Assembly (NCBI GenBank): GCA_001683895.1
Contig: LXQJ01000012.1
Coordinates: 40,297 to 104,296, forward strand
DNA length: 64,000 bases
DNA from: Luteimonas sp. ANT-B3E
GTDB taxonomy: Bacteria; Pseudomonadota; Gammaproteobacteria; Xanthomonadales; Xanthomonadaceae
Direction of reading: 5' to 3'
The position numbers and the translations under genes are program-made. The notes below the pieces were generated by a model, which made no database searches, was not told where the DNA came from, and was given only the letters and a program-made list of their open reading frames with translations. Positions 20,940 through 30,186 of this stretch are shown here, one piece after another; position 1 is the first letter of the stretch; each line of letters opens with the position of its first letter.

Positions 20940-22059
20940 GGCGGCAGCGACACGGCCGTCCGCGGCCTACGCCGCCGGCGCGGCCCGCGGGGACTGGAAC
21001 GACGATCCGGCGCAACACCCCGCGCTGCGCGAGCTCGACCGGATGCACGACGCGCTGGCACGTCCCGCCCCGCGCGGCCTGCTGTCGCGGCTGCGCGCGC
21101 GCGCCCCCGACCCGGTCCGCGGCCTGTACCTCTGGGGCGGCGTCGGCCGCGGCAAGACCTTCCTCGTCGACCTGTTCTTCGACGGACTGCCGCTGCCTGA
21201 AGTAAAGCGCGGCGTGACCGGCGCGGCGGGCAAGCGGCGCACGCATTTCCACCGCTTCATGCGTGACGTCCATGCGCGGCTGCGCGCACACGCCGGCGAG
21301 CGCGATCCGCTGGCCGCGATCGCGCGCGAGTGGGGCCGGGATGTGCGGGTGCTGGTGCTCGACGAGTTCTTCGTCAGCGACATCGGCGACGCGATGCTGC
21401 TGGCACGGCTGCTGGAAGGCCTGTTCGCCGAGGACGTGTTGCTGGTGACGACGTCCAACGCGGCGCCGTCGGCGCTGTACCCCGACGGCCTGCAGCGCGC
21501 GCGCTTCCTGCCGGCGATCGCGCTGGTGGAGGAGGCCTGCGCGGTGGTCGAGCTGGCCAGCGACATCGACTACCGGCTACGCGAACTGACCCGGTCGCCG
21601 GTGTACCGCACGCCGCTGGACGCCGGGGCAGACGACTGGCTGGAGGCGCGCTGGCACGCACTGGGCGGCGACGACGCGCACCGCGCCGGCGGGGTCGAGA
21701 TCGACGGACGGCGGATCCCGGTACGGGCGCGTGCGACCGGCATGGCCTGGTTCGACTTCGCGGCGCTGTGCGAGGGTCCGCGCGGCGCGACCGACTACAT
21801 CGAGGTCGCGCGCGAGTTCCATACCGTCTTCCTCGGCGGCATCCCGGTGTTCGACGCGCTGCGCGACGACGCCGCGCGCCGCTTCGTCACCCTGGTCGAC
21901 GAGTTCTACGATCGCCACGTCAACCTGGTGTGCACCGCCGACGCGGCTCCGCCGGCGCTGTATGCGGGCGAGCGCCTGTCCGGGGCGTTCGAGCGCTGTG
22001 CGTCGCGTCTGATCGAGATGCGCAGCGCCGAGTATCTGGCGTTGGCGCACCTCGAGTGA
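20932..22059 (+). CDS. zapE: Cell division protein ZapE (AFG1-like ATPase)
   Basis: GLYLWGGVGRGKTFLVDLFFDGLP; HFHRFMRDVHARL; LVLDEFFVSDIGDAMLL; GTG start overlapping the preceding stop. Confidence 0.9.
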   Translation: MVEAAATRPSAAYAAGAARGDWNDDPAQHPALRELDRMHDALARPAPRGLLSRLRARAPDPVRGLYLWGGVGRGKTFLVDLFFDGLPLPEVKRGVTGAAGKRRTHFHRFMRDVHARLRAHAGERDPLAAIAREWGRDVRVLVLDEFFVSDIGDAMLLARLLEGLFAEDVLLVTTSNAAPSALYPDGLQRARFLPAIALVEEACAVVELASDIDYRLRELTRSPVYRTPLDAGADDWLEARWHALGGDDAHRAGGVEIDGRRIPVRARATGMAWFDFAALCEGPRGATDYIEVAREFHTVFLGGIPVFDALRDDAARRFVTLVDEFYDRHVNLVCTADAAPPALYAGERLSGAFERCASRLIEMRSAEYLALAHLE

Positions 22060-22081
22060 GGATCTCGACGCCTCTCCCCGG

Positions 22082-22129
22082 ACACCAGATATTGCGTTGA
22101 CGGATCAGTGTGACCGCCCTATCTTGTGG
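22082..22129 (+). promoter_or_regulatory. Candidate NrdR box pair overlapping the nrdAB promoter (-35 TTGACG 22097-22102, -10 TATCTT 22120-22125)
   Basis: acaccagatattgcgt (22082-22097) matches about 13/16 of the NrdR consensus acaCwAtATaTwGtgt; weaker second site (about 10/16) at 22114-22129, 32 bp apart; 17-bp promoter spacer. Confidence 0.6.
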
Positions 22130-22130
22130 A

Positions 22131-22335
22131 TGTCGGTTCCCGCGGCCGCACGCCACGGGATGAAAAGGGAAGCCGGTGACGACCGTCGAGGTCCAGTCCG
22201 GCACTGCCCCGCAGCGGTTATTGGGAACGCACCTGTCATTGGCACTGGGACCCCGCGTCCCGGGAAGCGACAGGCAAGGTGACGGCCACGCGGCCGTCGT
22301 GCCCATGAGTCCGAAGACCTGCCGACAGCCGCGCG
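22131..22335 (+). ncRNA. Cobalamin (B12) riboswitch upstream of nrdAB
   Basis: Conserved blocks in order: gtcggttccc ... gggatgaaaagggaagccggtg ... tccggcactgccccgcagcggt ... gagtccgaagacctgcc (B12 box). Confidence 0.9.
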
Positions 22336-22403
22336 AAGCACGCCGCGCGGTACCGGCCGCGGAATCTCCGGGGTGAGATGGCTGGTGACGCCCACCCACG
22401 ATG

Positions 22404-22425
22404 CCGCCCGCGGCGTCGCGGGCGG
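22404..22425 (+). other. Perfect 9-bp hairpin between riboswitch and nrdA (candidate expression platform)
   Basis: CCGCCCGCG-gcgt-CGCGGGCGG. Confidence 0.5.
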
Positions 22426-22515
22426 TGCGACGCCGCCTTCCCACCCTGTGTGCCCGCCCGCCATGTCGCCTTCCGAGGGGAGGGCCGACCGGTGCGTCTC
22501 CAGGAACGCCACGCC

Positions 22516-24957
22516 ATGACCCATGCACCCTCCGACACCGCAACCCTCGATGCACCCGACGCGATCGACCCCTCCGCTCCAAGTTTCCTGCTGACGCCGC
22601 CCCCGGCCGCGGTGTCGATGCGCGTCGCCAAGCGCAACGGCGGCAGCGAGGCCGTCGACCTCAACAAGATTGTGCGCGCGGTGACGCGCGCGGCAGCCGG
22701 CCTGCACGCGGTGGACCCGATGCGCGTCGCCACGCGCACCATCTCCGGCCTGTACGACGGCGCCACCACGCAGGAGCTCGACGAGCTCTCGATCCGCACC
22801 GCAGCGCTGCTGACCGGTGAGGAGCCGGAGTACGGCCGGCTCGCTGCGCGGCTGCTCGCGGCCTACATCGCCAAGGAGGTCGCCGGTCAGGAGATCCATG
22901 CGTTCACGCAGTCGGTCGCGCGCGGCCACGAGGTCGGTCTGATCGGCGACCGCCTGCTCGGCTTCGTGCAGGCCAATGCGCGCAAGCTCAACGGGGCCAT
23001 CGACGCCAGCCTCGACCTCGGATTCGACTACTTCGGCCTGCGCACGCTGTACGACCGCTATCTGCTGCGCCACCCGCACACGCGCAGGGTCATCGAGACG
23101 CCGCAGCAGTTCTTCCTGCGCATCGCCAGCGCGCTGTCGGAGGACGTGCCCGAGGCGCTGGCGCTGTACCGGCGCATGGGCCAGCTGGACTACCTGCCCA
23201 GTTCGCCGACGCTGTTCAACGCCGGCACCCGCCACGAGCAGCTGTCGTCGTGCTTCCTGCTCGACTCGCCGCGCGACACGCTGGAGGCGATCTACGCCAG
23301 CTACGGCGACATGGCCCAGCTGTCGAAGTTCAGCGGCGGCATCGGCGTGTCGTACTCACGGGTGCGCTCGCGTGGGTCGCTGATCCGCTCCACCAACGGC
23401 CACTCCAACGGCATCGTGCCGTGGCTGAAGACGCTCGACTCCTCGGTCGCGGCCGTCAACCAGGGCGGCAAGCGCAAGGGCGCGGCCTGCGTGTACCTGG
23501 AGACCTGGCACGCCGACATCGAGGACTTCCTGGAGCTGCGCGACAACGCGGGCGATGACGCCCGCCGCACCCACAACCTCAACCTCGCCAACTGGGTGCC
23601 CGACCTGTTCATGCGCCGCGTCGAGGCCGACGCGGCGTGGTCGCTGTTCGACCCGCGGGTGGTGCCGGAGCTCACCGACCTGCACGGCGATGCCTTCGAC
23701 CGCGCCTACGCGCAGGCCGAGGCGCAGGGCAAGGCGCAGCGCACGCTGCCCGCGCGCAAGCTGTACTCGCGGATGATGCGCACCCTGGCCGAGACCGGCA
23801 ACGGCTGGATGACGTTCAAGGACAAGTGCAACCGCGCCAGCAACCAGACGCTGCGGCCAGGCAACGTGATCCACCTTTCCAACCTGTGCACCGAGATCCT
23901 CGAGGTCACCTCGGGCGAGGAAACCGCGGTCTGCAACCTCGGGTCGATCAACCTGGCGCACCACCTCGACGCGCACGGCGACGTCGACTTCGACCGGCTG
24001 GCGGAGACCGTGCGGCTGGCGGTGCGCCAGCTCGACCGCGTGATCGACCTCAACTTCTATCCGATCGAAAGCACGCGCCGCGGCAACATGCGCTGGCGCC
24101 CGGTGGGGCTGGGCTGCATGGGGCTGCAGGACGTGTTCTTCCGCCAGCGACTGGCGTTCGATTCCCCCGCCGCGCGCGCGCTGTCGGACCGCATCGCCGA
24201 GGCCATCTACTTCCACGCGCTGGACGCCTCGTGCGAGCTCGCCCAGGAGCGCGGCCGCCATCCGGCGTTCGCCGACACCCGCGCCGCGACCGGTGAACTG
24301 CAGTTCGACGCCTGGGACGTGGTGCCGGCGGACCAGGGGCGCTGGGACGCGCTGCGCGCGCGCATCGTCGAGCACGGCCTGCGCAACTCGCTGCTGGTCG
24401 CGATCGCGCCAACTGCGACCATCGCCTCGATCGCCGGCTGCTACGAATGCATCGAGCCGCAGGTGTCCAACCTGTTCAAGCGCGAGACGCTGTCCGGCGA
24501 CTTCCTGCAGGTCAACCGCTACCTGGTGGACGAGCTCAAGAAGCTCGGGCTGTGGACCGCGGAGATGCGCGACGCCATCAAGCTCGCCGAAGGCTCGATC
24601 CAGGGCATCGCCCGGATCCCGGACACGCTGCGCAACGTCTACCGCACCGCGTGGGAGTTGCCGATGCGCGCGCTGATCGACATGGCCGCGGGCCGCGGCG
24701 CGTACATCGACCAGTCGGCGTCGCTCAACCTGTTCATGGAGAGCCCCAGCATTGGCGCGATGTCGTCGATGTACATGCACGCGTGGAAGCAGGGGTTGAA
24801 GACCACCTACTACTTGCGCTCGCGCCCGGCGACGCGGATCGCCAAGACCACCGTCGGCCACGTGGCGGCGATGGCGCCGCCACCGCCAGAGGACGAGGAC
24901 GCGCAGGTGGTCGCCTGCTCGCTGGAGAATCCCGGCAGCTGCGAGGCCTGCCAGTGA
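22516..24957 (+). CDS. nrdA: Class I ribonucleoside-diphosphate reductase alpha subunit
   Basis: N-terminal ATP-cone (MRVAKRNGGSEAVDLNKI), SSCFLLDSP, NLCTEILE, FKRETLSGDF, redox-tail cysteines CEACQ at C-terminus. Confidence 0.95.
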   Translation: MTHAPSDTATLDAPDAIDPSAPSFLLTPPPAAVSMRVAKRNGGSEAVDLNKIVRAVTRAAAGLHAVDPMRVATRTISGLYDGATTQELDELSIRTAALLTGEEPEYGRLAARLLAAYIAKEVAGQEIHAFTQSVARGHEVGLIGDRLLGFVQANARKLNGAIDASLDLGFDYFGLRTLYDRYLLRHPHTRRVIETPQQFFLRIASALSEDVPEALALYRRMGQLDYLPSSPTLFNAGTRHEQLSSCFLLDSPRDTLEAIYASYGDMAQLSKFSGGIGVSYSRVRSRGSLIRSTNGHSNGIVPWLKTLDSSVAAVNQGGKRKGAACVYLETWHADIEDFLELRDNAGDDARRTHNLNLANWVPDLFMRRVEADAAWSLFDPRVVPELTDLHGDAFDRAYAQAEAQGKAQRTLPARKLYSRMMRTLAETGNGWMTFKDKCNRASNQTLRPGNVIHLSNLCTEILEVTSGEETAVCNLGSINLAHHLDAHGDVDFDRLAETVRLAVRQLDRVIDLNFYPIESTRRGNMRWRPVGLGCMGLQDVFFRQRLAFDSPAARALSDRIAEAIYFHALDASCELAQERGRHPAFADTRAATGELQFDAWDVVPADQGRWDALRARIVEHGLRNSLLVAIAPTATIASIAGCYECIEPQVSNLFKRETLSGDFLQVNRYLVDELKKLGLWTAEMRDAIKLAEGSIQGIARIPDTLRNVYRTAWELPMRALIDMAAGRGAYIDQSASLNLFMESPSIGAMSSMYMHAWKQGLKTTYYLRSRPATRIAKTTVGHVAAMAPPPPEDEDAQVVACSLENPGSCEACQ

Positions 24958-25976
24958 CTGCCGCCCGGCCCCGCCAGATGCTGCTCGACCCCGGCTTCGA
25001 GCTGACGCTGCGCCCGATGCGCTACCCGCAGTTCTACGAGATGTACCGCAACGCGATCCGCAACAGCTGGACCGTGGACGAGATCAACTTCCAGATCGAC
25101 ATCACCGACCTGCACGGCCGGATGTCGCCCGCCGACCGCCACCTGATCCACCGACTGGTGGCGTTCTTCGCCACCGGCGACTCGATCGTGTCCAACAACC
25201 TGGTGCTCAACCTCTACCAGCACCTCAACGCGCCCGAAGCGCGCATGTACCTGTCGCGCCAGCTGTACGAGGAGGCGCTGCACGTGCAGTTCTACCTGAC
25301 CCTGCTGGACAACTACCTGCCAGACCCGGCCGAGCGGGTGAAGGCGTTCGCCGCGGTCGAGAACATCCCGTCGATCCGCAACAAGGCCGCGTTCTGCTTC
25401 AAGTGGATCGATTCCATCCAGGGCCTGGTGCGCATCGAGACGCGCGCGCAGCGGCGCCGGTTCCTGCTCAACCAGATCTGCTTCGCGGCCTGCATCGAGG
25501 GGCTGTTCTTCTTCGCGGCGTTCGCCTACGTGTACTACTACCGCTCGCGCGGGCTGCTGCCGGGGCTGGCGTCGGGCACCAACTGGGTGTTCCGTGACGA
25601 AAGCGCGCACATGGACTTCGCGTTCGAGTGCGTGCGCCAGATCCGCGAGGAGGAGCCGGACCTGTTCGACGACAGCATGCGCGACGAGGTGTACGCGATG
25701 CTGGAGGAGGCGATCGCGTGCGAGGTGCAGTTCGCCGAGGACGTGCTGTCGGGCGGGGTCGCCGGCATCTCGACGCGCGACATGCGCCAGTACCTGCAGC
25801 ACTGCGCCGACAACCACTTCGTGCGCCTCGGCATGCCCAAGCGCTACGACGTGCGCAACCCACTGCCGTTCATGGAGCTGCAGGACGTGCAGGAGCTGAC
25901 CAACTTCTTCGAGCGCCGCGTGTCGTCGTATCAGGTCGGCGTGCAGGGAGAGGTCGGGTTCGACCATGCGTTCTGA
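24954..25976 (+). CDS. nrdB: Class I ribonucleoside-diphosphate reductase beta subunit
   Basis: QLYEEALHVQFYLTLLDNYLPD (E-x2-H-x3-Y), FRDESAHMDFAF; GTGA overlap with nrdA. Confidence 0.95.
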   Translation: MTAARPRQMLLDPGFELTLRPMRYPQFYEMYRNAIRNSWTVDEINFQIDITDLHGRMSPADRHLIHRLVAFFATGDSIVSNNLVLNLYQHLNAPEARMYLSRQLYEEALHVQFYLTLLDNYLPDPAERVKAFAAVENIPSIRNKAAFCFKWIDSIQGLVRIETRAQRRRFLLNQICFAACIEGLFFFAAFAYVYYYRSRGLLPGLASGTNWVFRDESAHMDFAFECVRQIREEEPDLFDDSMRDEVYAMLEEAIACEVQFAEDVLSGGVAGISTRDMRQYLQHCADNHFVRLGMPKRYDVRNPLPFMELQDVQELTNFFERRVSSYQVGVQGEVGFDHAF

Positions 25977-26000
25977 GATGCCGAAGCTAGCCCGAGAGTC

Positions 26001-26024
26001 AGAGCAAGAGCCAGAGCAAGAGCC
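26001..26024 (+). repeat. Two exact tandem copies of AGAGCAAGAGCC
   Basis: Direct reading of sequence. Confidence 0.9.
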
Positions 26025-26044
26025 GCGTCGGCAGGATCTTCTAG

Positions 26045-26071
26045 GGAGGCCGGTGACGGGGGTGCTGCTCC
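26045..26071 (+). repeat. Solo copy of GGAGGCCGGTGACGGGG(G)TGCTGCTCC repeat
   Basis: Near-identical to 26132-26157. Confidence 0.85.
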
Positions 26072-26131
26072 ATCGCTGCGTCATGAGAAGGCCAAAGCTG
26101 GAGCTGGAGCCGCTTCGGCTGGTGCCGCGAC

Positions 26132-26243
26132 GGAGGCCGGTGACGGGGTGCTGCTCCCCCCCTCCGTCCGGCCATCCATGGCCGGAGTCGGGGCCGTGGG
26201 CCACCCATGGCCCACCCTCCGCAGCACCCCATCACCCGCCTCC
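26132..26243. repeat. 112-bp inverted-repeat-flanked element carrying two REP-like hairpins
   Basis: Arms GGAGGCCGGTGACGGGGTGCTGC.. (26132-26155) and its imperfect inverse (26220-26243); internal hairpins CCGGCCAT-CC-ATGGCCGG (26168-26185) and GTGGGCCA-ccca-TGGCCCAC (26196-26215). Confidence 0.65.
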
Positions 26244-26377
26244 TGGATGACCAACGTGGTTTCGGACGATCAAGCGGATGCGTTGCCACGGAATCCGGCG
26301 TTGTGCATGGCCACCAACAACGCAGTGCGCCTGTCGATGTCACCGCGCCGCGACGGGGTGCGGGGGTGTCGCGTAAA

Positions 26378-26422
26378 GGGCACATGGATGTGCCCGCCGG
26401 TGAGTCGGCCATGGATGGCCGA
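26378..26422. repeat. Second REP-like hairpin doublet
   Basis: GGGCACAT-GG-ATGTGCCC (26378-26395) and TCGGCCAT-GG-ATGGCCGA (26405-26422). Confidence 0.75.
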
Positions 26423-26618
26423 TCGAACCGGGTAGCGATACCCCCGTATCCCGGCGCAAAGGCCCGAAGCCCGGGCTCTGGCCTCTGCGCTTTGAGCTTT
26501 GAGCTTTACGTTGCTTTCTGGCCTTGTGCTGTAGCGCCGCCTCCCGCGCCTCACAGCGATGAGAGCAATCGCTCCAGCCGCAGCGCTAGCATCCACGACC
26601 CCTCGAGGAGCCGTCGCC

Positions 26619-28019
26619 ATGCCCCACCATGCCCGCTGCACCCGGTCCACCAGCGCGCGTGGGCCGGCGCGCCTCCCGCGTTGGCCCACGCTCGTGGCGC
26701 TGGCGCTGCTCTGCGCCCCGGCCATGGCGCAGGACGATGCGACGGCCGTGCAACGCGGCGCCGACGTGGTCGGCGACACGCCGGCGGCGCTGCGCCAGCG
26801 TGTCGTCGACTGGCGGCGCGACCTGCATGCGCACCCGGAGCTGGGCCACGCCGAGAAGCGCACCGCGGCGCTGGTCGCCGACCACCTGCGTGCGCTTGGC
26901 CTGTCGCCGGTGACCGGCATCGCTGGTACCGGCGTGACCGCCGTGCTGAAAGGCGCGCGGCCGGGCCCGCGGATCGCACTGCGCGCCGACATGGACGCGT
27001 TGCCGGTGACCGAGGCCACCGGCCTGCCGTATGCATCCACCGCCATCGGCGAGTACCGCGGCCAGCCGGTGGGGCTGATGCACGCCTGCGGCCACGACAT
27101 GCACGTGGCGATCCTGATGGGCGTCGCCGAAGCGCTGGCGGCGCGGCGCGACACGCTGGCGGGCGAGGTGATGTTCGTGTTCCAGCCGGCGGAAGAAGGC
27201 CCGCCGGTCGCGGGCGCGGTATTCGGCGCCAAGCAGATGCTCGACGAGGGCGTGTTCGACGACTTCATGCCCGACGCGATCCTCGGCCTGCACGTCTGGT
27301 CGCGGCTCAGCGTCGGCCAGGTCGGGGTGCGGGCGGGTCCGTTCATGGCCAGCGCCGACGAATGGACGCTGGCGATCCGGGGCGAACAGACGCACGGCTC
27401 GCAGCCGTGGGCCGGCGTCGACCCGATCACCGTGGCCGCGCAGGTGCTGCTGGGCACGCAGGCGATCATCGCGCGCCAGGTCGACATCACCGCGACCCCG
27501 GTGGTGCTGACCGCGGGCCAGCTCAACGCCGGCACCCGCTTCAACATCATCCCTGACAGCGCCACCATGGTGGGCACGCTGCGCACTTTCGACATGGGCG
27601 TGCGCGACGATGTCATCGCGCGCTTCCGCCGCACCGCGGAACACTTCGCCGCGGCCAGTGGCGCCAGCGCCGAGCTCACGGTGGCGATGAACGCGCCGGT
27701 GACCCGCAACGATCCGGCACTGACCGCGCGCCTGCAGCCGTCGCTGGCGCGCGTCGTGGGTGCCGGCAACGTGGTCGAGACGCCGCTGTACACGATCGCC
27801 GAGGACTTTTCGCAGTTTGCCGACCGCGTGCCGGGGTTCTACTTCTTTGTCGGCACCACGCCGGTGGGCACCGATCCCGCGAGGGCGCCGATCAACCATT
27901 CGCCGCTGTACGCCCCCGACGAGGGCGCGCTGGACGTCGGCCTGCGCGCACTGCTGCAGGCGACGCTGGATTTCCTCGGGTCGCCGCCTGCGGCGGGGAC
28001 GTCCCCGCCTCGGGCCTGA
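26619..28019 (+). CDS. M20 family amidohydrolase/peptidase, exported
   Basis: RRDLHAHPELGHAEKRTAALVADHL, RADMDALPVTE, MHACGHDMHVAILMG, FQPAEEGP; signal peptide. Confidence 0.93.
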   Translation: MPHHARCTRSTSARGPARLPRWPTLVALALLCAPAMAQDDATAVQRGADVVGDTPAALRQRVVDWRRDLHAHPELGHAEKRTAALVADHLRALGLSPVTGIAGTGVTAVLKGARPGPRIALRADMDALPVTEATGLPYASTAIGEYRGQPVGLMHACGHDMHVAILMGVAEALAARRDTLAGEVMFVFQPAEEGPPVAGAVFGAKQMLDEGVFDDFMPDAILGLHVWSRLSVGQVGVRAGPFMASADEWTLAIRGEQTHGSQPWAGVDPITVAAQVLLGTQAIIARQVDITATPVVLTAGQLNAGTRFNIIPDSATMVGTLRTFDMGVRDDVIARFRRTAEHFAAASGASAELTVAMNAPVTRNDPALTARLQPSLARVVGAGNVVETPLYTIAEDFSQFADRVPGFYFFVGTTPVGTDPARAPINHSPLYAPDEGALDVGLRALLQATLDFLGSPPAAGTSPPRA

Positions 28020-28079
28020 CGTGATGTCGCACATCCGCCGGGCCCAATGCCCAGCGGATGCGGCAGACCATGGTCGCCG

Positions 28080-30002
28080 TCAGCGCGACGCGTTGGCGCT
28101 CATGGTCGCGTTGCGCGCGGCGTCGAGGTACTGCGCGGGGTCGCGCATGCCGGCGGTGTGGCACTGGCCGGTGGTGTGCCCGCGGTTCACCGCGCCCGGC
28201 AGCTGCGCATAGGCGCGCTCGACGGTCCCGTCCTCGGGGTCACCCAGCACCAGGTCGGAGGCGAAGTTGCAGTAGTCGTTGGTCCACCAGTTGGTGCTGC
28301 GGAACGAGGTCGAGTAATAGTTCACCTGCGCCCGCGCCCACGTGGGGATGCCGGCCAGCCACGCCGATGCGCCGCTGTAGGTCATGTTGGCATTCGACCC
28401 GCAGGCGACGCCGAACCAGTTGCCCACGGTGGCGAGGATGCCCGACAGGTTGGTGCCCTGGTACGGCGTGCCCACCGACTGCATGCGACGGCCGCCGCTG
28501 GCGTTGTCGAGCCCGCTCCAGTAGTACGTGTACAGGTGCAGCGACGCCGCGCCACCCTGGCTGTGGGCGACGGTGCCAAACGAGTTCCACTGCGCGCCGA
28601 AGTCGCGGATGCGCTGCGCGAACTGGTCGTGGCTGCGGTTCTGGTCAGCGTCGAGGAACGTCGACGAGGTCGCGAACTGCGACTGGGGCCAGACGCCGCC
28701 GGAGCAGTAACCGTGCACCAGCACCAGCCGGCTGCCGGCGCCCTTGGTCGACAGGTCGCCGGGACGCACGCCTATCGTCATCAGCTCGTCGATCGCGATG
28801 TCGGCGGCCTTGGCGGCGCGCAGCGCGGGCAGCGCCAGCGGCAGGCGGTCGGCGGTGGCGACGGGAATGAACTCGTCAGCGTCCTCGACGCGCAGTTGCC
28901 GCAGCTCGAACGGCGCCTGCGCGCCGGCGCGCGCGATCCAGCGCTCATCCAGGCCCAGCACCAGCTGGCCGCCCACGCTCTCGGCCATGCCGCCGATCCA
29001 CGCCACCGGCGTCATCGCGCGCTTGCCGTCGCGACCCCAGATCTCACCGACCACCCGGTAGCGCCGGACACCGTCGTCAGCCGCGAGCGGCAGCGTGATC
29101 GACAGGCGCCCCGGCCCGGCCCGCACCGCGGTGGCGGCCGGCGCCAGGCGCAGCGTCGACGCGATCACCGGAACCACGTGCTCCGCGGTGCGCAGGAGCG
29201 GCGCACCGCGCTGGTCCCGGCCTTCCACGATCACCTGCGCGATGTGCTGCCCCGCGGTGCGCGCGACGAACGACGCGCCGTAGCGGCCGTCGCCGGCGGC
29301 GCCGTCGTCGTGGCGGCCGTCGTCGAACATCCGGAGCCGCTGCTCGCTGCCATCGGGTGAGATGACGCGCAGCGTGGCCTGGCCGATCCGTCCCGCGGCG
29401 TGGCCCATGCGCAGCGTGCCGCCGGCGTCGTCGGCGGCCAGCTGCGCGGTGTAGCCGATGCGCTCGCCAACCAGCTGCCGGCGGTGGGTCTGGTACGAGG
29501 CGAGCTCGGTCGCGGGGTCGCCTTCGACCAGCACGTAGCCACGCTGTGCGACCCCGCCGGGCGCACGCAGCCGCAGCGTCCAGGCTCCGTCACGCAGCCC
29601 CTGCAGGCTGGCCTGCTGCACCGGCTGGCCGTCCGCGGTGCCGCCGATCCGCGCCGCGCGCATGCCGTCGTCGAGCGATTTCGCCGCCAGCGGCGTGCCA
29701 TCGGGCGAGCGCATCTCCGCCTGCCACATGGTGCCGCCCGACATCAGCGCGAAGCGCAGCTGGCCCGCGACCGGATGCAGCGTGCCCTGCCATTCGCCGG
29801 CAGCATCGAACGCCACCGGCAGCAGCGCGTGCTTCGAAATGATGGCGGTGGACCCCGGATCGGGCGCGCGCATCGCCGCAAACTCCGATACAGGTCCCGC
29901 CAGCTGCTTGGCCGCCAGCGGCGCGCCGTCCTGCGCCATCGCGGTGGTGGTGCACAGGCACAGTGCGCCCAGCCAGCCGAGTGTCCTCGCATGCATTGCC
30001 AT
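28080..30002 (-). CDS. Secreted lipase-like alpha/beta hydrolase with beta-rich N-terminal region
   Basis: Signal peptide MHARTLGWLGALCLCTTTAMAQ; LVLVHGYCSGGVWP, VAHSQGGAASLHLYTYYWSGLDNASGGRRMQSVGTPYQGTNLSG. Confidence 0.7.
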   Translation of the reverse strand: MAMHARTLGWLGALCLCTTTAMAQDGAPLAAKQLAGPVSEFAAMRAPDPGSTAIISKHALLPVAFDAAGEWQGTLHPVAGQLRFALMSGGTMWQAEMRSPDGTPLAAKSLDDGMRAARIGGTADGQPVQQASLQGLRDGAWTLRLRAPGGVAQRGYVLVEGDPATELASYQTHRRQLVGERIGYTAQLAADDAGGTLRMGHAAGRIGQATLRVISPDGSEQRLRMFDDGRHDDGAAGDGRYGASFVARTAGQHIAQVIVEGRDQRGAPLLRTAEHVVPVIASTLRLAPAATAVRAGPGRLSITLPLAADDGVRRYRVVGEIWGRDGKRAMTPVAWIGGMAESVGGQLVLGLDERWIARAGAQAPFELRQLRVEDADEFIPVATADRLPLALPALRAAKAADIAIDELMTIGVRPGDLSTKGAGSRLVLVHGYCSGGVWPQSQFATSSTFLDADQNRSHDQFAQRIRDFGAQWNSFGTVAHSQGGAASLHLYTYYWSGLDNASGGRRMQSVGTPYQGTNLSGILATVGNWFGVACGSNANMTYSGASAWLAGIPTWARAQVNYYSTSFRSTNWWTNDYCNFASDLVLGDPEDGTVERAYAQLPGAVNRGHTTGQCHTAGMRDPAQYLDAARNATMSANASR

Positions 30003-30186
30003 GATGTCGCTCCCCGGAAGTGATGACGCCACGGCACCGCTGCGATCGCGGCGAAGGTGGCTGTCGTCGGTGGATCCCCATCCCCTGTCGGGCGTTTATA
30101 CGGAGGCGCATGGGGCCGGCGCATCCTGCGCTGCAGCAATGCGGCGGCCGGCGGCGTACGGACGGCCCGGGCGCAGGCGTGCGCGA

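Noticed and set aside
22378-22515. N-terminal extension of the nrdA ORF into the leader
   Set aside because: Covers the post-riboswitch leader; the conserved protein and a plausible RBS fit the ATG at 22516.
23356-24861. 501-aa minus-strand ORF
   Set aside because: Antisense to nrdA; shadow ORF.
28047-29360. 437-aa plus-strand ORF
   Set aside because: Antisense to the lipase-like gene 28080..30002; shadow ORF.
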